This document shows, in pieces, positions 24,741-32,714 of a DNA stretch of 64,000 nucleotides. The notes beneath the pieces were generated by a model. The model was not told the origin of the DNA and ran no database searches. It was given only the letters and a program-made list of their open reading frames with translations. Positions within the stretch are counted from its first letter, which is position 1. Each line of letters starts with the position of its first letter. The position numbers and the translations under genes were made by a program. Source of the stretch: JANMDS01 sp031430575 (GTDB taxonomy: Bacteria > Pseudomonadota > Gammaproteobacteria > Burkholderiales > Casimicrobiaceae); NCBI GenBank assembly GCA_031430575.1, contig JANPBT010000026.1, positions 1 to 64,000 of the forward strand, read 5' to 3'.

Positions 24741-24806
24741 AAAAACAAAACCCGTCGGGGCTTATGATTGCTAAAGCGCAGACGGGTTGTTTTCTGTCGC
24801 TTTAGC
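24741..24806 (-). promoter_or_regulatory. Candidate attenuator or riboswitch in the metX leader
   Basis: On the metX strand two helices interleave: GCTAAAGCG (24806-24798) with CGCTTTAGC (24778-24770), and AACCCGTC (24788-24781) with GACGGGTT (24756-24749). The second is followed by TTTTGTTTTT, an intrinsic terminator. The helices either exclude each other or form a pseudoknot, the layout of a metabolite- or translation-controlled switch. It does not match the SAM riboswitch classes I can recall. Confidence 0.55.
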
Positions 24807-24879
24807 CGCATTTATTAAGCGCCCGCAAGTAGATCTAAATCGGCGCTGATTAAAAGTATAGCGGAGTACATTACAAGTT

Positions 24880-25818
24880 ATGAAAATTTTGTTTCTCATT
24901 GATCCCCTGGCGTCGTTGAAAGCCACTAAAGACACTTCCGTTGCGATGATGCGCGCGGCGAGTGCGCGCGGCCATCAGATTTTCGCCGCCGATCCCACTG
25001 CTTTGTCGTTTGCCAAATCTGCGCCGCAGGTATTTGCCGTCGAAATCGCCGTCAATGCCGACGATCATCACTGGTACGCCGAGAAATCTGCGCCGCAGGG
25101 TTTTCCCTTTACCCATTTCGATGCGGTGCTGGAGCGCAAAGATCCGCCCTTCGATATGGAGTATGTCTATCGCACTTACCTGCTCGAGCGCGCCGAAGCT
25201 GCCGGGGTCAAGGTTTGGAATCGCCCGCGCGCCATCCGCGATCACAATGAAAAAATGGCGATCTTGAAGCATACCGATATGATTGCGCCGACCGCAGTCG
25301 CCCGCGATATGCCGACGCTAAAGGCCTTTCATGCGGAGCACGGCGATGTGATTTTCAAACCGCTCGATGGCATGGGCGGCACGGGGATTTTCCGCGCGCG
25401 CGCCGAAGATCCTAATTTAAACGTGATCATCGAAACGCTCACCGCCAACGGCACCCGAACGATCATGGCGCAAAAATTTTTGCCCGAAATCAAGGTGGGA
25501 GATAAGCGCATATTGCTCATTGGCGGGAAAGTCGTGCCCTTCGCCATTGCCCGCATTCCGCAAGGCGGCGATACGCGCGGCAACATGGCTGCGGGCGGCA
25601 AGCCGGTCGTGCAGCCGCTGAGCGCCAGCGATCAGCGCATCGCCGAGACGATGGCGGCGCGCCTTTGGAGCGAAGGATTATTTTTAGTCGGCCTCGACGT
25701 GATCGGTGATAAAGTCACCGAGATCAACGTCACCAGCCCCACGGGTTTCGTTGAAATTAAAAATCAGGCAGGGTTTGATGTGGCGGCGATGTTTGTAGAG
25801 CAGTTGGAAGGCGCGTGA
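24880..25818 (+). CDS. gshB: Glutathione synthetase
   Basis: Joins gamma-glutamylcysteine and glycine with ATP in the cytosol. The 312-residue ATP-grasp protein shows 'MKILFLIDPLASLKATKDTS' at the start, 'ERKDPPFDMEYVY' (about 82-94), 'VIFKPLDGMGGTGIF' (about 157-171) and 'INVTSPTGF' at the end. Two repeats in the same direction sit in the variable N-terminal lobe: 25016-25034 (KSAPQVF, exact) and 25085-25103 (KSAPQGF, one base changed). gshA is not in the window. It is divergent from metX. Confidence 0.97.
   Translation: MKILFLIDPLASLKATKDTSVAMMRAASARGHQIFAADPTALSFAKSAPQVFAVEIAVNADDHHWYAEKSAPQGFPFTHFDAVLERKDPPFDMEYVYRTYLLERAEAAGVKVWNRPRAIRDHNEKMAILKHTDMIAPTAVARDMPTLKAFHAEHGDVIFKPLDGMGGTGIFRARAEDPNLNVIIETLTANGTRTIMAQKFLPEIKVGDKRILLIGGKVVPFAIARIPQGGDTRGNMAAGGKPVVQPLSASDQRIAETMAARLWSEGLFLVGLDVIGDKVTEINVTSPTGFVEIKNQAGFDVAAMFVEQLEGA
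25016..25103 (-). repeat. Two same-direction repeat copies in gshB
   Basis: Exact copy 25016-25034 and variant 25085-25103 (GCAGGG for GCAGGT). Last copies before the repeat-free island. Confidence 0.88.
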
Positions 25819-25959
25819 TCGGCGCCCGGTTATTTCGGAGCGCGAGTGTTGCGCAAAAAACCCACATTCGAAACTGGGCTATCCTAGCTCAATCCACCGC
25901 CAATGAATACCATCGGATTTAATATGAGTACAGCACAATTTAGCTTGAATCAGTCACCA

Positions 25960-26640
25960 CTATAGTGCTTTTGCTTTGAGCTGAGCTGCAATTCGACGCG
26001 AACCAAACGCACCGAAAGCAATGCTGAGCAGGGATAGACTGGTCGCTGATAGCACGTCAACAGCCACGGCATGAGAGGGTGAGAGCGCCTGACGCACCAC
26101 AGAATTGAATCGCCGAGTGCAATCCGGCCATTCCCTGCGAACTGAAAAGTTTTTAGGGAATGCCGGCATAGAGCCCGTGACGCGAAAAATGTTGTTGCCC
26201 AAATATGAATACTCAACCAAGATGTCGTTGATGAAGATGTAGGTTAAATCTATTATTTGCGGGGGCAGCGGTAAGGGTGGATCGCCCGGCAGTGATTGCA
26301 AGACGCTGACAGCAGGCAGAATTCTGAGATCGGGTGGACTTGTGCTTACGGTCTCTGCCGAAAGACTGGAAACTGTAACTGCAATCGCAGGGCAATTGAC
26401 ACCTGATGCCGGTAGCTGAAATACACTCTGAATAAACGAGACCATTGATAATGGTTGAGCCTGAATTTGAGCGATGATATTGACTGGTACAGAGAAGTAG
26501 CGGCCCGCTGTCATTGGCTCTAAAAATCCTGCTGCAAAAACGGGAATCGTTAACGTCGCAATGCCATTTGAGTCGGTGGTCGCTGTAAACGACTGTGCGG
26601 AGGTTGCGCCAAATGCGGTAAAAGGGGTCAAGTCTTGCAT
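25960..26640 (-). pseudogene. 5'-truncated Ig-like secreted paralogue
   Basis: A 226-residue reading frame that lacks a signal peptide and begins exactly in the terminal repeat of the RAYT element ('MQDLTP' is encoded by the element end). From about residue 8 it continues with the family's Ig core, 'TTDSNGIATLTIPVFAAG', a middle domain, and a C-terminal hydrophobic segment ('LSATSLSLLSIAFGAFGSRR'). The first half present in the paralogues at 27.4, 28.6 and 29.4 kb is gone, evidently cut off at the element boundary, so it is unlikely to be exported. Confidence 0.7.
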
Positions 26641-27534
26641 TATAGCATTTCGGCCTATACCAGAGCCCTACTCACTGTTGCATAGTGCACGCCGAATGCA
26701 TCCGCGACTTGCTGCAAAGTGTAGTCTCCCGTCGCATACGCAGCGCGCATGCCATCGTTGCGGTCGGGGAAAGTTTTTTGATAATAGTCCAGCGATTTAG
26801 CAAGCGCTCGGCGTTGCGCGCGGGGAATTTCCTTTTGTTTATCTTTTGCTTCCAACTCAAGCCGATTCTGCATCGCTTCAGCGAAAGCGTCCGTACCCAA
26901 ATAGATCTGCCCTTTGAGAGCGGCCCAAATCTTGCCGCGCCCGAGGCCTTGCGCAACAAACTCGGCGTAACGTCGGCGTTGCGCTTTTTGTTGCGTTGCA
27001 AACTGTTGCAACGTCCATTGCGTTTCGAGCCACTGCGGGTTTGCCTCTTGGCCCACCGTTGCGCGGTAGCTGCTCCATGGCCAATCGATTGCCTCACTGA
27101 CCATGCCCGCACGCACAGGATTTAGCACGACATAGCGCAATAGCTCCAACAAATAGCTATCACGGTCGACCAAAATCGCTTTGAATCGCCCCTGATAAAC
27201 ATGCCCGACCCGATTGTGCCGCCGGTTGAAGGCTTGGGTGTACACGCCGTTGAGCTGGCGCATCCCGGCTGAAAGATTGGCCTCGGGCGTTTCGATAACG
27301 ATATGGTAGTGGTTGGTCATCTGACACCACGCATGGACGATCCAACGATAGCGCTCGCAGCATTGCGCTAGGGTGGTGAGCCACGCTTGCCGATCCACTT
27401 CGTCAATAAAAATATCCTCGCGCCGATCTCCTCGGGAAGTGACGTGATGGAGGGCTCCGGAAAACTCTAGGCGTAGTGGACGGGACATGGTCGAATGATA
27501 CAGAAGCAAAAGCTATAAAGCAAGACCTGACCCC
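26624..27534. mobile_element. RAYT-type element with terminal inverted repeats
   Basis: A 911-base unit bounded by 23-base inverted repeats (26624-26646 and 27512-27534) that begin GGGGTCA and match at 21 of 23 positions. It contains a single Y1 transposase gene. Its left end interrupts the truncated Ig-like gene and its right end runs into the 3' end of the next paralogue, so it sits at a junction within the array. I see no clear target duplication. Confidence 0.8.
26655..27491 (-). CDS. REP-associated tyrosine transposase (Y1/HUH family)
   Basis: Single-strand DNA transposase of the IS200-like Y1 family, RAYT branch. From the ATG at about 27491 ('MSRPLRLEFSGALHHVTSRG') it has 278 residues: 'HHVTSRG' at the N-terminus, the metal-binding HUH in 'TNHYHIVIETPE' (about residues 60-71), the RAYT-typical 'GHVYQGRFKAILVD' and 'YVVLNPVRAGMV' (about 100-135), and a C-terminal helix-turn-helix 'YTLQQVADAFGVHYATVSRA'. 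The nearby catalytic Tyr is probably in 'YLLELLRYV'. RAYTs mobilise palindromic REP sequences; whether this one acts on its own TIRs, the palindrome at 21-81 or the TACCTGCGGCGCAG repeat is untested. Confidence 0.9.
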   Translation of the reverse strand, partial: TMSRPLRLEFSGALHHVTSRGDRREDIFIDEVDRQAWLTTLAQCCERYRWIVHAWCQMTNHYHIVIETPEANLSAGMRQLNGVYTQAFNRRHNRVGHVYQGRFKAILVDRDSYLLELLRYVVLNPVRAGMVSEAIDWPWSSYRATVGQEANPQWLETQWTLQQFATQQKAQRRRYAEFVAQGLGRGKIWAALKGQIYLGTDAFAEAMQNRLELEAKDKQKEIPRAQRRALAKSLDYYQKTFPDRNDGMRAAYATGDYTLQQVADAFGVHYATVSRALV

Positions 27535-28377
27535 GTGCTTGCTAACTTTGTATGAAGCAAATAAACCGATCAAGAGCAAGGAAAGAGAAATTTGTGAAAT
27601 TTTGTCGATGGTGGGTATTGGAATTCCAAGTTGCTCAATCTCGCTTTTTGTAAGGATGTTTGAATCAGCCGAACGAATCGCACAAGTTCCAGCAAACCGC
27701 GCCTGCAGCGATGTGATTCCTAGCGGTACTGGGATTAGTTGGGAAGCTTCCAAAACACGAATTCGGTACAACACACGATCTCCATCGAGAAGGTCTACGC
27801 CGCGAAGCGGCTCTACTGAGTTTGTCAAGTTTAAGCGAACTGAATTCAAACCTGCAGGCGCTATTCGGAGCGAAGGTTGACTGGCGTTCGATGTGATTGC
27901 CGGCGCTCCGCACGCATTTGTGACTGGAGTCGAGTACATTTTCCCCAACAGGAAAAAAGGAGTGGTCTGCAAATCAATAGCCGATGCTTGGATATTGAAC
28001 CACGCCACGGCTTGGCTACCTCTGTCGTACGCAGTGATACTTTCCGTAACGATTGGTTTCATTGCCGTCGCCGTTGCAATGCCGTTGGCGTCCGATAAAA
28101 CTTCGATAAATCGGCTTCCCAAAAACTCAACTGACCAATCTCCTTCTATGGCTGAGAATCTAACTCGAACTCCTTGAAGCGGTCGTCCGCTGGCATCCCG
28201 CACGACCACTGCCGGCGCACCGATTACGCCAACGACCGTCTGGAGTGGCACTACACCGGCGACTTCAGCAACTAGCCCCTCGGGGCGCTGAAAATACTGG
28301 GTTAACGACTGAGCCACGCCCTCGCTCGTTACCACCAGCATAGAAACGCAGACTACAATTTGACAATAGATTTTCAT
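27403..28377 (-). CDS. Secreted Ig-like (Big-1-like) protein, 3' end replaced by RAYT element
   Basis: A 324-residue reading frame with a signal peptide ('VVCVSMLVVTSEGVAQS', about 8-24). The invasin/Big-1-like core is 'VVVRDASGRPLQGVRVRFSA' and 'VLSDANGIATATAMKPIV' (about 56-118), followed by a beta-rich middle domain with a Cys pair and a C-terminal hydrophobic stretch after 'LGIPIPT' (about 258-290). From about residue 291 the frame reads into the mobile element (GVRSCFIAF...), so the native tail, probably only a few residues, is lost. Paralogue of the genes at 28551 and 29440. Confidence 0.75.
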   Translation of the reverse strand: MKIYCQIVVCVSMLVVTSEGVAQSLTQYFQRPEGLVAEVAGVVPLQTVVGVIGAPAVVVRDASGRPLQGVRVRFSAIEGDWSVEFLGSRFIEVLSDANGIATATAMKPIVTESITAYDRGSQAVAWFNIQASAIDLQTTPFFLLGKMYSTPVTNACGAPAITSNASQPSLRIAPAGLNSVRLNLTNSVEPLRGVDLLDGDRVLYRIRVLEASQLIPVPLGITSLQARFAGTCAIRSADSNILTKSEIEQLGIPIPTIDKISQISLSLLLIGLFASYKVSKHGVRSCFIAFASVSFDHVPSTTPRVFRSPPSRHFPRRSARGYFY

Positions 28378-28378
28378 G

Positions 28379-28480
28379 ACTTAGTCTTCATTCAACAAGA
28401 GTGGAAGGAGCTTACGCTCGTCAACGTTCGCTAGACCGTCTCCGTCACTGTCCGCGATCATCCATCCCACAACGCACGCA
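28379..28480 (-). pseudogene. Remnant of a second subtilase gene 3' end
   Basis: Read on the minus strand this intergenic stretch encodes 'WMIADSDGDGLANVDER' then 'KLLPLLLNED' and a stop. This mirrors the C-terminus of the subtilase at 30339, 'WMTADDDGDGVANIDE' ... 'LTLLLNEEQ', minus about 14 internal residues. No upstream body remains. It sits directly before the Ig-like gene at 28377, the same order as the intact subtilase and its downstream Ig-like gene, so the subtilase-Ig unit was once duplicated and the second protease was lost. Confidence 0.75.
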
Positions 28481-28550
28481 AGTTCGGTGTAAGCCCTACG
28501 CGTTTGGCTAAATCGCCTCATTACACCGTGCCGCACGGTCTTTCAAAATG

Positions 28551-29420
28551 CTACCTAAGGCCGCGCTGAAATGCCGCTCCTATCGGAATAAGCACAAAAA
28601 GCAAAAGTAATGACCAGAGCGAAAGGCTTGGAATCGTCATCGGCAACACTGATACAGCCAATACGTTTGAGTCAGCGTTTGGTATCAAGCAAGTGCCACC
28701 GTACTTTACTTGAAATGAATACGATCCCGGCGCAAGTTCAGAAATTGGAATTAAAACTATATCTCCAATAGCAGCGCCGTCGCCAAGTCGCTTAATGACG
28801 CGCTTACCAGAAAAAAGTGTAAGTCCCGGCAGTAAATTTGTGTAAATATTGCCCTGTCCTGAAATGCTTAGTTGAAGCGATTGGGAACTCAATTGTGTCA
28901 ACATCAGTGTCGCTGAGCCGGGTGAACCTGATGTGCAATCCCCGACGGGGAACTGTGTGGCAACTGCATCCACCTTTCCAACGAAAAGGAGTTGGCTTGA
29001 TGGGGTGGAGACGAGGAATGCAGAAATATTGTAGAAACCCACTGAATACTGACTGGCGGGAACATACGATTCCAAAATAATTGGCAGTGGATACGGAGCT
29101 GACGCGATTCCATTGCTATCTGTAACTGCGTCGTAGGTATATGCTCCATCAATCGTAGCAGTCCAGCCTGCTGAGGGCGTGGCAAAACGAACGCGTTCGC
29201 CAGCGAGCGGTTGTCCTTGTGAATTTCGAACTTGAATTGAAATGGGTGAACTGCTATTGCGAAAACGAACTTGTGATGCACCTTGACCGATTACGAGCCC
29301 CGCAATCACCTCTGTACTTGATTGAGAAACGGTTTGAGCGGAAATTTGAAATGTCGCTAGACCCATCAAGGTGGTCACAGCAATCAGAAGCGTATTCGGG
29401 ACAATACATCGGCAGGTCAC
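28551..29420 (-). CDS. Secreted Ig-like protein with IPTL-CTERM-like tail
   Basis: A 289-residue protein: signal peptide (about 1-29, 'LMGLATFQISAQT'), Ig-like core 'IQVRNSQGQPLAGERVRF' and 'VTDSNGIASAPYPLPI' (about 58-117), a second beta-rich domain, and a tail 'IPSLSLWSLLLLFVLIPIG' followed by 'AAFQRGLR'. The tail (short IPxLSxW motif, hydrophobic helix, terminal Arg) resembles IPTL-CTERM sorting signals processed by exosortase-like enzymes (XrtH). I see no exosortase in the window. One of four related genes in tandem. Confidence 0.75.
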   Translation of the reverse strand: MTCRCIVPNTLLIAVTTLMGLATFQISAQTVSQSSTEVIAGLVIGQGASQVRFRNSSSPISIQVRNSQGQPLAGERVRFATPSAGWTATIDGAYTYDAVTDSNGIASAPYPLPIILESYVPASQYSVGFYNISAFLVSTPSSQLLFVGKVDAVATQFPVGDCTSGSPGSATLMLTQLSSQSLQLSISGQGNIYTNLLPGLTLFSGKRVIKRLGDGAAIGDIVLIPISELAPGSYSFQVKYGGTCLIPNADSNVLAVSVLPMTIPSLSLWSLLLLFVLIPIGAAFQRGLR

Positions 29421-29439
29421 TCTGCATCTCCCGACAAGA

Positions 29440-30342
29440 TCATAAAAAGTCGCAACGACTTGATTTACTTAAATTTAATTCTCTCCTCGCAATTAATAGC
29501 GCCGCGAAAATGCCCAAACCAGCTAAGTATCCGTTGATAGGAACGGCTTTTACAGCCGGTTCAAGATCTGCCGAACTCAGTTGATTCAAACCGCGATGGC
29601 TCACCGTGCAACTTTGTACTTCAATAACGCGAAGGTTCGACGTGCCAGAGGGTAATTGAATTTCCATCGGCCCAACATATGAAGGAATACGGTACACGAT
29701 CCGGTCGCCATCAGCTAACGTAATCCCGCTGATAGGAAAATCTAGTGAAAACGATTCTGTTGGGCTGACGGTTGCTCGCGCAGCGGCTTCAACCCGTACT
29801 CTTCCTTGAGCAATCGGAACTAACGTCAAATCAGCGGCGGGAAACCCTCCAAATCCGCCAAAGCAGTTAGGAACTTTTGATTGAAGAGCATCAATTCGTC
29901 CGACTAGATACAGAGGCTCAAAAGGAAAGTCTGGCAGCGATACCAGAATATTGGCGTGTCCATAAGCTTGTCCGTAACGATCATAGTTCATTGGGTACTC
30001 AGTCATCTGAACATTCAGTGAAATTGGTGTGACCATGCCATTCACGTCCGAGGTTACTTCGATGAAACGTTGTGCGCCGCTAAACAAAACCGACCAAGAG
30101 AGTGCGATAGCTTCGAGGCGAACTCGTACATTCGGTAACGGTCTGCCGAATTTGTCTCGCACAAAAAGCTGTTGCGTTTTGCCCTGAATAAGCATAATCT
30201 GCGACTCACCTTCGCCGTTGATAGTGCCGTAGCTACCAACGACAGTAGTCTTTGCGCTTAGCTCGATTGTCTGCGCGAACGCCTCACAGTTCAAAAGCCC
30301 AAATAACGCCAACCAAGCAATTGTCACTTTAGTAAGCATCAT
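29440..30342 (-). CDS. Secreted Ig-like protein coupled to the subtilase
   Basis: A 300-residue paralogue with signal peptide ('VTIAWLALFGLLNCEAFAQT', about 6-25), Ig-like core 'LFVRDKFGRPLPNVRVRLEA' and 'VTSDVNGMVTPISLNV' (about 58-113), a middle domain containing 'LADGDRIVYRIPSYVG', and a C-terminal hydrophobic helix ('INGYLAGLGIFAALLIARRE', about 271-290). Its ATG overlaps the stop of the subtilase gene (ATGA), so the two are made together. Function unknown; Big-1-like domains are common in adhesins and in secreted proteins displayed on the cell surface. Confidence 0.75.
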   Translation of the reverse strand: MMLTKVTIAWLALFGLLNCEAFAQTIELSAKTTVVGSYGTINGEGESQIMLIQGKTQQLFVRDKFGRPLPNVRVRLEAIALSWSVLFSGAQRFIEVTSDVNGMVTPISLNVQMTEYPMNYDRYGQAYGHANILVSLPDFPFEPLYLVGRIDALQSKVPNCFGGFGGFPAADLTLVPIAQGRVRVEAAARATVSPTESFSLDFPISGITLADGDRIVYRIPSYVGPMEIQLPSGTSNLRVIEVQSCTVSHRGLNQLSSADLEPAVKAVPINGYLAGLGIFAALLIARRELNLSKSSRCDFL

Positions 30343-32252
30343 TGCTCCTCGTTAAGCAATAAGGTTAGTATGAGCCTCTCGTCAACGCTGGGATTACGTC
30401 CTGCGACAAGCTCATCGATGTTAGCAACGCCGTCGCCGTCGTCATCCGCAGTCATCCATTCATAAATAGTTTTAAGATTCGGCGTTTTACCAACAGATTT
30501 TGCTGCCCCCCCTGTTTGAGCCGTGCCGATTGATCGGAAAAGTTGTCGCATAACGCGCGGAAGAATCGGCGCGCCACCCCTTGCTTTTTGAAGTGACTGG
30601 ATCACGAGTGCAGCGCCAGCAACGATTGGCCCCGCGCCGGATGTACCGCCATAGTCGTTTGTGTATCGTTGATCGGGATCTCCTGCGCTTCCAGCCATTG
30701 AGATGCAGGCTGTGTCAGGATGTTGTGTGCCAGCGAAGCAGGATGTTGTTATTGTTGTAATGGCTTCGCCTTGCGCGCTTACGTCAATGCGGCTTCCATA
30801 GTTGCTGAAGCTAGCCCGCGTTCCATTGAGCAATTTCGCTCCAACAAGTATCGCCCCTGAATCAACAAAATTTGGGTGGCTAGAGTCGTAACGCCCGTTG
30901 AAAACTGCATGATCTAAATTCACATCACTGTTGTGCGCAGTACTCACAACAACGATTCCAAGTGAGGTGAGAGATTTAATTGCTGCAAATCTAGCGGGAT
31001 CCTCGTCTGGTGGCATGCAGGCAAAATTAGTCTTGCTGTAGCTATTGCCCGAGCCGACCGCTACAGAGTATGAGGAATCTGGTAATCCAGCGCTGAGATT
31101 GCGACACCACCCAAACTCTAACAACATAACGTCGCCTATATTCATTTCTCGTGCCCCCGCTACAGACATTGCATTCGCTGGATTGTGTGAGCCAGTGTAA
31201 TCGGTCGAAACAAACGAGTAGCCTGCGTATGGTGCAATTCCTCGAATTCCGACGCCGTTGTCCGCATCTGCAACTACGACCCCAAGTGCGGCCGTATCGT
31301 GAGCCTCAAATTCAGGCGTTTGCTGTGAGGCTAATGCGTGATTAAGAATCTGAATGAAGGGCTCGTTAAGATCTTCATGAGTTGGCCTAATGCCGCCGCC
31401 GATTAACATTAACTTAGCGTTTTGTCCACGCCCCTGCGCACCTAGAGCGAAGGCAAAATTTGAATCTATTCCTGTTGGGGTTTGTGTTGGAGATAGCAGG
31501 TAGTTTTGTAGTCCTGTATGGTTTGCCGTTGGCGGCGCAATATCTGTCCGCGGTAGTAGAGCCGGACGACTGCGAAACGCAATGAATTCAATCAATCCTA
31601 AAGCATTTAACCGATTAATAGCCGAGTTAGTTTTGTCAAAATTATTGCTTTGATGATCATCCTCCGAGGTCGAGATTTCAAACCAAAGCGTTAGATCATC
31701 AAGTTCCTCGCCATCCCGCCGCTCTCCGCAAGCCTTATCCGCTTTCAACTCTTCAGGAGGTCTTGTGAAGAGCGGGCGAATAGTCATACCATTCTTTTCG
31801 AGAGTGTCGTTGATTTGATCAAGCTTGAACTTTTTATTGCCCGAAACGAGCATGCCGTTTTCAAGTTTGACATCGCTGCCTTCGACGAACTTCACGTCAA
31901 TAATGCCAGCGTGGATGTTTTTGTCGAAACTGAAGTCTTTGAGCTTTTGGTGGGGTTTACGCGGCTTGAGCGCGGGAAAATGCTGCACGTTTGACCGGAC
32001 GTAGGCTGGCACTTGTAATCCGCTCTGCGAAATTATCGTTTCTATTTTTCGGTTGCGCTCGATCGCTTCTTCGTCTTCGATATCGCAGATGGTTTTGAAA
32101 GGCGATGCATTCAGTTTTTCAGTTGATTGCGCTTGAGAATCACCAGCGCTGACTAAAAATAACAATGCCAATTGACCAATGCACCTTCGATTTGTAAAGC
32201 GCCCAAAGAATTGCGAGCAAGTCTGTCGCGGGCGACTAATAAAGCGTGACAT
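30339..32252 (-). CDS. Degenerate S8 subtilase-like secreted protein
   Basis: A 637-residue exported protein with an S8 peptidase fold. 'GTSGAGPIVAGAALVIQS' holds the nucleophile Ser region, 'EAHDTAALGVVVADADNGVG' the His region (HDT for the usual HGT), and 'STAHNSD' the oxyanion Asn. The first catalytic motif reads 'LMLIGGGIRPTHEDL', with Gly where the family has Asp, so it may be inactive or unusual. The C-terminus has a calcium-binding-like 'DDDGDGVANIDELVAGRNP'. Start at 32252 gives an N-terminal signal-like helix ('IGQLALLFLVSAGDSQAQS'); it overlaps the upstream small gene. An in-frame start at 32327 is possible. Confidence 0.82.
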   Translation of the reverse strand: MSRFISRPRQTCSQFFGRFTNRRCIGQLALLFLVSAGDSQAQSTEKLNASPFKTICDIEDEEAIERNRKIETIISQSGLQVPAYVRSNVQHFPALKPRKPHQKLKDFSFDKNIHAGIIDVKFVEGSDVKLENGMLVSGNKKFKLDQINDTLEKNGMTIRPLFTRPPEELKADKACGERRDGEELDDLTLWFEISTSEDDHQSNNFDKTNSAINRLNALGLIEFIAFRSRPALLPRTDIAPPTANHTGLQNYLLSPTQTPTGIDSNFAFALGAQGRGQNAKLMLIGGGIRPTHEDLNEPFIQILNHALASQQTPEFEAHDTAALGVVVADADNGVGIRGIAPYAGYSFVSTDYTGSHNPANAMSVAGAREMNIGDVMLLEFGWCRNLSAGLPDSSYSVAVGSGNSYSKTNFACMPPDEDPARFAAIKSLTSLGIVVVSTAHNSDVNLDHAVFNGRYDSSHPNFVDSGAILVGAKLLNGTRASFSNYGSRIDVSAQGEAITTITTSCFAGTQHPDTACISMAGSAGDPDQRYTNDYGGTSGAGPIVAGAALVIQSLQKARGGAPILPRVMRQLFRSIGTAQTGGAAKSVGKTPNLKTIYEWMTADDDGDGVANIDELVAGRNPSVDERLILTLLLNEEQ

Positions 32253-32640
32253 AGGATGCGGGGTTTGGTGTCGCGGAAATCGTCGCAATCGCGTAGCCAG
32301 TTGAGGGGTAGAAAATACACTTGCCATTAGTATTGATCACTAGTTGTCGGCCAAAAAGCATCGCGATAGTGGCGAGATTTTGAATTTCCTTTCGACGGGG
32401 GTTAGTAGCGCTGATATCTAGCCGAGGCGGATAAAGTGTCGCCCCGGGGTAATCTGGGCAGCTAGTGCCAATTGAGCCGGATAAAAAAATTATGAGATTC
32501 CCTGACGTATCGCCGCCGGTGCCATCTCCTCCATATGTTCCGACGCTCGTAACTGTAACCGTTTGCGCAATCGAAACCGAAGAAACCGCTGAGACGAGAG
32601 CGCCGACACTGATATGTTTAATAGCTTTGCTCAGTTTCAT
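32236..32640 (-). CDS. Small secreted protein of unknown function
   Basis: A 134-residue protein with a clear signal peptide ('VGALVSAVSSVSIAQT', cleaved about residue 26). The mature part is about 108 residues with two cysteines ('TSCPDYPG' and 'NGKCIFYP') and a helix 'RRKEIQNLATIAMLFGRQLV' between strands. The strand-helix-strand pattern with a disulfide is reminiscent of small OB-fold secreted subunits, but I cannot assign a family. It overlaps the subtilase gene downstream and is divergent from the XRE regulator, so it leads the island operon. Confidence 0.65.
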   Translation of the reverse strand: MKLSKAIKHISVGALVSAVSSVSIAQTVTVTSVGTYGGDGTGGDTSGNLIIFLSGSIGTSCPDYPGATLYPPRLDISATNPRRKEIQNLATIAMLFGRQLVINTNGKCIFYPSTGYAIATISATPNPASYVTLY

Positions 32641-32665
32641 GTGTACCCCTTGAATTAATGATATT

Positions 32666-32695
32666 TAGCTTATACACCATAGCTTAATAGGCTTA
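32666..32695. promoter_or_regulatory. Direct repeats in the divergent XRE/secreted-protein promoter region
   Basis: TAGCTTA at 32666-32672 and 32680-32686 and AGGCTTA at 32689-32695 lie in the AT-rich 74-base gap between the two divergent genes. They are candidate binding sites for the adjacent XRE regulator. Confidence 0.4.
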
Positions 32696-32714
32696 TAGAA
32701 ACCAAACTTTTGAT

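Noticed and set aside
24741..24806. Known SAM-I or SAM-II riboswitch upstream of metX
   Set aside because: The conserved sequence blocks of those classes are not visible; reported only as an unclassified candidate.
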